From Pararge aegeria (Eukaryota; Arthropoda; Insecta; Lepidoptera; Nymphalidae): 64,000 nucleotides of DNA. Positions 55,946 through 64,000 of the stretch are shown here, one piece after another. Made by a program: the position numbers and the translations under genes. The stretch's first letter is position 1. The number at the start of each line of letters is the position of its first letter. A model generated the notes under the pieces. That model did no database searches and was not told the DNA's origin. It saw nothing but the letters and a program-made list of their open reading frames with translations. Where the stretch lies: the NCBI RefSeq assembly GCF_905163445.1, contig NC_053201.1, positions 5,466,001-5,530,000 of the forward strand, in the 5' to 3' direction.

Positions 55946-56477
55946 CTTGTTCTAATGCTACTTTTAAAAATCGCTGCGCATTATCTGCTTCTTTCGGAAC
56001 ATTTTGTACCTTAATTTTTATGCTTTTTATAACTGTACAGAACCATTGGAAAGTGAAGTTCACGCTAACCCGGTGATATTCTCGTTTGAGATACCATAAC
56101 TTAGTTCCGGTTCATACCAGAATCCGCTTTCCTACTTAAGGGCTTACACTTTTCTCGAACGCACTCCCCCTCTTCCCTTCGAGAAATAATCCTATTAGCT
56201 TTTCTAATCTCCGCTTATAGTAGAATACACAAACCGTTACGATCGATAGCTCTTTGTTACCACATGGGCTTGCATTATATACAGCCATATATCTCGGACA
56301 TCTACCTGCGGCTTTGACTGCGTATACTATTCGCTTATAATGTATCCCCAATTCCGTACTTTCTTATTGATGTGTTAAATTTGAAAGCTGTAACGTAAAA
56401 TTTTATATTTTATAAGCATTTAATAATTAAATAGGTTTTTTATATAATTTTTTTAAATGTAAAAAATAATTATTAAC

Positions 56478-56815
56478 TATTCATTGTAAAGTCATCATCT
56501 CATAAGGATGCTCCGGTTTCGGAGCGAAACATTCGTAGAGGGTACATTGTCGAAGATCTGTTTGGTGTGGAATATAAGGATTGAAGAAATTATAAATTAC
56601 ACCATACAGATTCTCCTGCTTTTCGCGGAGTACAGCAAATTAAGCTTAATTTTCATAATATGATACTTTAACAATAAATGTTAGCAAAATCGTTGTAGTC
56701 ATTTCAGTTCTAAGCACTGAAATCGGACATGCCATCGGAACGGTCCTGTTTTCCGGGGCAAAAATTCACTCCATTCATCCATCCAGTTTACTACGTGACT
56801 AAAGGGCTCTCTCAA
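56478..56815. mobile_element. Foldback family P, extended form
   Basis: GGTTTCGGAGCGAAACATTC, AATTACACCATACAGATTCT, CCTGCTTTTCGCGGAGTACA, then CTGAAATCGGACATGCCATC; inverted relative to 20700-21145. Confidence 0.72.
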
Positions 56816-56985
56816 CGCTGGGTATGCCAATAATCACCACGCTGGGCAGACACTTAATCGCAGTAGTAGTAGTAGTAGCAAGTGCTGCCCGTTCTCCTTG
56901 GTTATATTCCATTAGTTAGCGCGTACGACACTTGCGGGAAAGGTAGGGTTGATAGCGGTATTTTGATTTGCCGTCAAAAAATGAC
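56816..56985 (+). repeat. Family D repeat
   Basis: CACCACGCTGGGCAGACACT, GTAGTAGTAGTAGTAGC, GCGCGTACGACACTTGCGGG; fused to a family P end. Confidence 0.62.
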
Positions 56986-57976
56986 CAAATCTTTGCATAC
57001 TGCAAATTGTCTTTTCAGAAAGAACAGTCGTATGACGAGGTATGGTTAGCTAAGCGACGATATGGGAATTAAACAAATCACGATACAACAAAAGATGTAG
57101 AGCGTATCACTACACAGCCTTTGAAAGTCTGCGAAGCGCCCCACTTCTATCTATTTAGACTGTATGAACGAATGTATTAGTTCCTCACTACATCATTAGT
57201 CCACTTTTCTTCGTAGATGGGTCTACAATAGCATAATTACATTCAGAAACTTCAAAGGTCTGAACCATGTGGACAGGTGTTCCTTATTTCCTTTATGTCG
57301 TTTAAACGTTTTATCTTTTTCAACAACTTTAACGAGGTTGACAGATATGATGTTTTGAAAGTGTTCACCTGTTGGGACGCAACCAAATATCAGATTTTAA
57401 TTTTTCGTTCGATAAAAGGAGGCACTGCTTTGCAGAATGATAAGATATGCAATGAACATTAAGCTTAAATTCGCTTTAATACACGAAAAGCATGCATGTC
57501 TGCAAATGCATTTATAAACCACACAGATCTTTAAAAACGCACTCTGAAAAGTAAGTTTCTCGGGTTAAAGCAAAAAAACTTTGATGTTCACTAATAACTA
57601 ATAGCTAATCAGTTATGTAGGAATAAATAAATTTGATATTCTTTAATGAGTGATAATTAAGGTAGGAATAAATAAATACTGTGGTATTGATTTATTCATA
57701 CATAACAAAGATGCAAAGCACACCCTGTGAACAGCAAAGCATCAAAAAACAACACTTGTAAAGCAAAACGAATCGCAGCAGTGAGCCGACAAGAAGAAAG
57801 TTTTTTTATGAAACAAAATAAGTACACGGGAATCACTGACACGAATTTTAATGGATCCTTTTTGGTTGCTTTGCTGGTGATTTGATCTAAAGTAGTATAA
57901 TGGTTTTCAAGGTAGAAAATATTCTTTATACTACAAAAATTTATGCTGGATTTTCTATCGATTAAAAGAAGATGAT

Positions 57977-58327
57977 GGATAGAAAAAGCGTTAATTGGCG
58001 GAATTCCATGATATACATACTATGATAATGAAGCATAATTTTGGTATACTCCGCGAAAAGCAGGAGAATATGTGCGGTGCAATTTATCATTTCTTCAATG
58101 TCTATAATCTATACCAAACATATCACCAGAAGATCTACGCACGTTTTGCTCTAGCATTGGAGGATACTCAGGAGATGTTGACTATACAATGAATAATTCT
58201 TAAGTGAGATTGAAGAAATTATAAATCACACCTTACAGATTTTCCTGCTTTTCGCAGAGTACAGCAAATTAAAATTAATATTCATAGTATATCATAGAAT
58301 TCCGCAAAGGAACACCTGTTCTATCCA
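57977..58327. mobile_element. Foldback MITE family P, complete copy
   Basis: GGATAGAA at the left and TTCTATCC at the right open long imperfect inverted arms that include GGCGGAATTCCATGATATAC / GTATATCATAGAATTCCGC and CTCCGCGAAAAGCAGGAG / CTCCTGCTTTTCG-type inner segments. The whole element would fold into a hairpin. No coding capacity. Confidence 0.78.
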
Positions 58328-58451
58328 ATGTCTTCTTTTTAATCTTTATACCTACTGAAGTTATTAAGATGAGGTTTTATCGAACAATCATTTTCTTCTT
58401 CTTGCTTTTATAGCATGATAGGTGGTGTTGAATTGATTTAACTGTCCTCCA

Positions 58452-58722
58452 CTGCCTTGGCACAGTGGAGAGCGCAATAGTGAGTGGTTGGCGCCGTAGT
58501 CATACAATTTCCAGAACGCCGGAAGGTCCCGGGTTCGCTCTCCTTAGGAGTCAATTTGGAAATTCTGTATTTTGCCCTGGTCTGGTCTGCGAGGCTTCCC
58601 CACCCACCTTAACAACAAAGAAACCGTTTAGGAGTAATGCTTTAGTATAGCTGCCATCCAGATAACAGGTTAGCCTGTTACCTTCTTGGAGTGCATCAAC
58701 ACTATCATCGGTTAGGATTGTC
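58452..58722 (+). mobile_element. SINE-K copy
   Basis: CCTTGGCACAGTGGAGAGCG head, GGTCCCGGGTTCGCTCTCC B-box, GGTTAGCCTGTTACCTTCTT. Confidence 0.7.
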
Positions 58723-59568
58723 AATGACTGACTTGTGTAGGAATAAAAAATATGCATATAATAGAATGTATAAAACTTTCCCTCTTACTCTAATTCCGTT
58801 AAGCTTTTAAACTTTCATTGAAGAGTCTTTACTCGACTTCCCAACAACCTTTTACTATCTATATATATACAACTCGAATGCCTCAACATGGGGTCCACAA
58901 CATCGTGACATGTTCGACATGCACAGCTACGGTTGACGTACCATGTAATGTGGCTAATGATGGAGTATCATAAAATACATTAGCCACTCAAGAGATATCG
59001 TCACTATCTCTACATATTATTGATTCAGTCCGCCGCTTCGCTGTTTGAACTCACTAATTTCCAAAACGACTGAATGTATTTTATTAAGTTATCATTGAAA
59101 GATTTTTTTTTAAAGTTAATGATAATACAAGTAGAATTTTACGTTTGTCTACTGGGCGCAGGCCGTCCGTCTCATAGAAGATACGGATTTAGCGCTTAGT
59201 CAGACAACTCTAAATCGCTTAAAGCGTTAAGACTGTACTTGTATTACTTCTTCCAATATTTATTATCTTTATCCCTTAATTTTGCGCAATAAAGAATTCA
59301 TCCATCTAACTATCTATCTCTATTCTCTGGCTGGTTTTCAAGCTTTAACAATATTGTCACATGTTACTTTTTACAGGACTCGAGTCGATCTAGCTTGCTC
59401 TGCGAGACACGGGAATGGACACCGCGATAAGGTCATCAAATTGCATACGCTGGGTTGTTTTTTTTATTTTGTTCTCTGCACTTTTCTTTGGTATATTTTT
59501 TCATTGATTCATTCAATGCCGTGTCAAGTTTCCTGTAACTATAATCGTGATCGCTTATTATGAGGCCC

Positions 59569-59825
59569 ATAAGATGGTTGAGTCCTTCAGCGAGCGATGG
59601 AGAGAGCTATGCCCATAATGTATCTACACTAATGAAGAGACTCGTAAAAGAACCAGAGTTACCAAAATACCTCAACGAGTTGCGGAGCTGGAGGCTAAAT
59701 CTCTCTGGTAAACGCAGCGTTGGCAGACACCCAACTAGTGGACAGAGAGCCTACCATTTGAAACTCCCTACAAAAGACATATGTCCAGAAATGAAGTCGA
59801 TTGTTCCACGACACGATGATGATGA
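59569..59825 (+). pseudogene. RTE-type LINE C-terminal fragment, old
   Basis: GGTAAACGCAGCGTTGGCAG, AACTCCCTACAAAAGACATA and a GATGATGATGA end match the RTE family; the upstream part has LINE-like codons. An accidental open frame (59560-59910) passes through it. Confidence 0.6.
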
Positions 59826-60306
59826 TGACTATAAACGAGCCTGCAATCAGGATGACATAACAAATGAAATGACACTTAGCATCATCGTGACCGCGTACGA
59901 GTTCTCCTGATATGATCAACCATTACAATAACAATTTCCCATATATCATTCGTTAATTTAACGATGAAATACAACCAACATCTTTTACTAATGTCAACAA
60001 TTTAATCGTTTCCGTTCACTTTCGCCTCGTGACATAACGAACCATATATTGTAGACTAGATATGCCTGCAACTTCGTCCGCGTGTACAATTCGCTCAATA
60101 CTAACTTGTGTTATATATGTGCGACCCCCTGCGTGGAAGAATGGCAAACCAACAATCACTCGCAGACACAGTACGTTAATAAAATAGATACAGTAGTTCG
60201 ACTTCTTTGATCTACTGGTAAATGCCGACAGCATCTCAATCGCCTCGCGACATTTTTTCGGGGTGAGGAAAGACTCTCATTGGCACCCGTAGTTTTAGAT
60301 CATATC

Positions 60307-60307
<1 letters not shown>

Positions 60308-60376
<69 letters not shown>

Positions 60377-60391
60377 TTATTTATTTATTTA
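60308..60391. repeat. (TA)n followed by (TTTA)n microsatellite
   Basis: A pure TA run of about 30 units, then TTTA units. Confidence 0.95.
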
Positions 60392-60719
60392 CCACTTACG
60401 ACGCGGTACAGATAACTTCGGCAGACTCGTGTATGTTCATTCTTTACACTGTGATATCAGTACTTTGGGATAAAAAGCATCCTCATACTAAGACACCTAA
60501 ATACTAAATATGATCAAAATCCATTCAACCATTTTAGCAAGAAGAGGTTTGGATTTGGGCTAAAAAGTAACATCTTATATTTCTCTCCGGTCCATAGATT
60601 ATTTACGTAAATGCAAAAATCCCATCAACCTGTTCCACTGGTAGCTATGTAATTGGAGGATAAACCAACAAGCACGCATTTGCATTTATTATATTAGCAC
60701 GGATAAAACAATGGCCGTC

Positions 60720-63360
60720 CCAATTTGTCATAGACGATTTCTTTCGGTAGATAAAATCTCATTATGTTACCACGATCGTTAGTATCGACTATAGAGATAA
60801 CAGTTGTAGATAGAGTGGAAAGCTCAGCAATATATTTTCTGCGATAAATCCTATAAAGATCGTTTGTACTGACAACAGGAATATCGCATAAAATCTCTTA
60901 AAGTTAGAAATGAATCGCGTCGAAAACTAAAAAATAATTTAACCCAATAAGAAGACTTTGTGGAACAAGTTTTGTTGTCAAATACAAACAATTAATCTCT
61001 TCAAATGCAATCTGTTTGAATCAGTTGCAATGCAGATGCAGTTGTCAGCAAGCGAGCACTTTTAAAAACTGCAAGAAGATTGTGCCCTCGGTAGTTTCGA
61101 TGCAGTTATATCAAACGTGATAGAACTGACTCATTGCTGCTTGGATGCCGCTTTGCAGAACTTTTCCATCAAGCTCAGCAAAATCGTTTTTCGCCACTTG
61201 TCTTTACCCTTGTCTAGAAAAATATAAAGAATATGCTTCAATGTGTCAGAAGAGGCACGACATAAATATCTTACAACGCGACGTTTGGTTGCGGCAAAGT
61301 CCACAAGCGGATTGCCAGGCTCGGTAATACTAAAATAATAAAAGTGTTTTATAATTCACTGAATAGATTAGGTACCTACTAATGAAATAATATCTGCTCG
61401 TTCATTCATATGATAATAAAATGATTACGATTTTTGCTGCGTCGTCATTGTTATTGTGGTAAAAAGAAATCGCTATCTTTATGAACCGAGAAGTTACTAT
61501 CGTGAAAGTTATAAACGGTAAAATTAAATTACTAATCGAAACTCTTGGTTTTAAGACATACAACATAACATTACGTAAAAAGGATATAATAAAAGTTGGA
61601 TAACGTTAACGTGAAATAAATATTCATAATTTTTTATTCGCATTACTTCAATTAACAGAAAGTGTAATAAATTTATCGATGCTGAGAACATAAAAAAATT
61701 GAAATTAGTGGAAATTAGCAAAAGCCGCTTTGTTATTTGTGGTTTAAACCGCAGTAGGTAAGCAAAGCTTAAATGAGGATATCCGTAGAGAATCCTGAGA
61801 ATGTATGAATTTCAAAGCTAAAATAGCCAAGAACACCCAGCACAAAAGATCGAACCACGTAGGGAATTCAAAGTGACCGAGCAACGCACTACCAATGATG
61901 ACGCACAGTGGTAGAATCCTAATAGGTTGACAGACGACATCAAGGGAGTCGTAGACAGCCACTGGGCATAAGTAGCACGAGACCATAAACTGAATATAAC
62001 GACCTAAAGTCGATAGCTGCATAAAACCTAACAGTCATAGTTAAGTGGATTCTCACGAAGAGATTAGAACAGATATAACTCATAAGGGCAATCTTAACCA
62101 ACACCCATAAACAAGTAAGCCGCTCACACAAATAAGTAGATAATTTTAATATAATCATAGGTGCAAATTGCATGTGAGTACTTAAGAAAGTAGTAATCGC
62201 TCATTACTTCAAAGCTTAAATGCATAATAACTATTTTGAACACCACTTTACGATAATCACTGTATTATAAGCCCAAACAAAAGACGCAGGTTAATATAAT
62301 TTTAAATTGCATGTTAGCATGACCGCGAATAGAGGCAGAAAAGAAAGGCCAAGTTCACAAACCTTTGATTTCACTTTTCTCCACATGTCATAATAAAAGC
62401 GAGAGTGTACCAGCAATAATATTTGTCTATTAAACACCTGAAAGGGCTCGCCATAGAGAGTGAACTATTCGCTCTATTGAAGAAAAAGTGTTTTATGGTT
62501 AGTACAAAGAGATAAACGAAATCATACCGTATGTGAATCCATTACAGTGCAAAATTGATTACAACACTAAAAAGTTTGATGGAATAGATATAAGAAAATG
62601 TTTGTTTCTGTTTTACCAAGACGGTTAGTTGTTTATGAGATTTGTTTGAAATTGTAAAAGGAACGCTTTGATATATCTAAACGTTTGTTTACTCTAACAT
62701 TAGATGCTCAACTACTTGTTAGAGATAATTTATACTAAATATAATATAACTGATATTGATTATTTATTGAAATTTAAATGGACAGCGTAAAGAATAAAAA
62801 CAATACGTTCTACCAACTTAATACCTTTTAGAGCAGCACTTGCGGCAGGGTAAATAAAAAATGTAAACAAATTAAGGAGGGGAACAGCTCGTAAAAGGAC
62901 AGGATAAAATATGACTAACATTTCACTGGTGCTTTTGGCCTGCAATTGGGGTTCTCTGCACGCAACCTACAGAACACACATTACTGGGCAATGGTCAAGG
63001 AGTTAGAAGCTATTGCATTTTATTACTACAATAAAGAACAGTAATACTTAATGGTGTTCATTGTGAAATTGTAATTCTGACGGCTGTTCTATCCGTTTAT
63101 TTTTCAGTGATATTATTTTTGCCGAGCTGGCTACAGGTACAATATAACGTTTCTGTAACTAAATAAATGCAGATAACGTAGAGTTTCAACAGATCGGAGG
63201 CAAGCTAAGAGAAAATTAGTAAATACAAATGCTTGTTCACTAAAGAATGAAATAGATAATATCTATCTCCCAAGGTGTCTATTTTTACCCAAAAATAATG
63301 GCTTCCAATAAAATTGAAAATAAATACTTGCTAGGTTGCATAAAAATCTTAAAAAGTTGC
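60720..63360. other. AT-rich stretch, nothing firmly recognised
   Basis: A weak exon-like segment (61275-61329, minus) is discussed under rejected items. Otherwise short chance frames. Confidence 0.45.
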
Positions 63361-63363
63361 TAA

Positions 63364-63485
63364 CCATACTAATATTATAAAAGCGACAACGTGTCTTGAA
63401 TCTTGCATAAAAGTAGCTGTACTAGAAGGGATACTTTTTACTAAATTTGCGAAAAAAACCAGACCACGTCGCAGGCAATTTAACT
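63364..63485 (+). mobile_element. Helitron-like fragment
   Basis: CCATACTAATATTATAAAAG start and CACGTCGCAGGCAATTTAAC end; internally deleted. Confidence 0.5.
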
Positions 63486-63536
63486 TATAATATCTCAAAT
63501 ATTAATAAGACTTAAAAAAATAATATGGTGTTCACT

Positions 63537-63690
63537 CATAATGTCGTGTGGTGATGGCAGATCAGAATACAGTTGTCAGTTATACCATTTACTGGGATTA
63601 CCAACGAGTCTGCCCAGCCTAGTGATTATGAGCAAACCCAGCCTTTGTGAGAGGCCTTTTGTCAAGCAGTGGACTGTTATAGCCTATTTA
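63537..63690 (-). repeat. Family D repeat
   Basis: GTCGTGTGGTGATGGCAGAT, CTGCCCAGCCTAGTGATTAT, GCAGTGGACTGTTATAGCC. Confidence 0.62.
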
Positions 63691-64000
63691 TGTATAAATT
63701 GTAAGCCTATGCAAATATACTCTTGTGTTGGACTCGCTAGTGTACGTGACTAAAACGAGACACAACTTGAAGAACTTGGTAACATTCGTTAGACGTACGT
63801 GAACACGCAATTAGGGCGTGGTCACTGGCGACCACAACTAGCGACAGCGACAATTTTTTGCGGTATCGTAGCACACCCGATCGCATCGCGATTTATTTTA
63901 AATTTTGTAAAAAGGCTTCTTGAGGTTTCGGAGCAAAACGTGCGTATTTCAGAGGATCTATTGAAATATATAACACTGAGAATTGTTTGGTTCTCGCGTA

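Noticed and set aside
61275..61329. 55-bp minus-strand segment with TTTTAG acceptor and GTAAGA donor, ending in phase 1
   Set aside because: The phase would fit exon A, but it is 33 kb away, tiny, and no other exon supports the link.
1..64000. CRISPR arrays, prophage, operons, rRNA genes
   Set aside because: None seen; the tandem repeats lack regular spacers and the sequence is eukaryotic.

Overview
Organism. This is AT-rich eukaryotic DNA packed with short interspersed and nested mobile elements. Several families are ones I associate with moths and butterflies: tRNA-derived SINEs with A- and B-box heads and AATA-type tails, Helitron-like elements beginning TCC(C/A)TACTAATATTATAAAT and ending CTAG or CTAA, and tails of CR1/Jockey- and RTE-type LINEs. 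The best reading is a lepidopteran nuclear chromosome, possibly a nymphalid. There are no operons, ribosome-binding sites or prokaryotic features. Species and family names are inference from memory.

Host gene. No long host reading frame exists, but the minus strand between 28.4 and 18.9 kb carries six short exons (28263-28383, 27395-27533, 25299-25502, 23371-23469, 21838-21940, 18892-19022). Each has consensus AG and GT borders, and every intron phase matches (2, 0, 0, 0, 1). Joined they give about 265 residues: a Ser/Pro/Ala-rich linker, an acidic/aromatic segment, one complete spectrin-type three-helix repeat and the first helix of a second. The layout recalls KASH-type spectrin-repeat proteins (Klarsicht/nesprin), which is inference. 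The first and last exons lie outside what I can see, and roughly 0-18.8 kb reads as downstream intron. A further candidate exon (29868-30011, minus) with its own stop and polyadenylation signal may be an alternative end.

Mobile elements. The largest is a nearly full-length I/R1-group non-LTR retrotransposon on the minus strand (about 32147-37526), with a poly-A tail and a 10-bp candidate target duplication. ORF1 (three zinc knuckles) is open; ORF2 (endonuclease, reverse transcriptase, RNase H) has one in-frame TAG and one frameshift. The rest of the window is 5'-truncated LINE tails, at least four SINE families, Helitrons with A^T target sites, three nonautonomous hAT elements with 8-bp duplications, a foldback MITE family and a roughly 370-480-bp unknown repeat in three copies. 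Several nested insertions give a relative chronology.

Layout. 0-18.8 kb: repeats, three degenerate tandem duplications, no gene seen. 18.9-30 kb: exons with repeat-filled introns. 30-38 kb: repeats and the full-length LINE. 38-53 kb: SINEs, Helitrons (one head-to-head pair), hAT elements, a near-perfect 38-bp-arm hairpin. 53-64 kb: a 245-codon LINE C-terminal fragment, then mostly old AT-rich sequence.

Interplay. The gene and repeats meet most sharply at 25.25-25.5 kb, where the tail of an antisense SINE places five AATAAA signals and a stop codon just after the 5' splice site of an exon.
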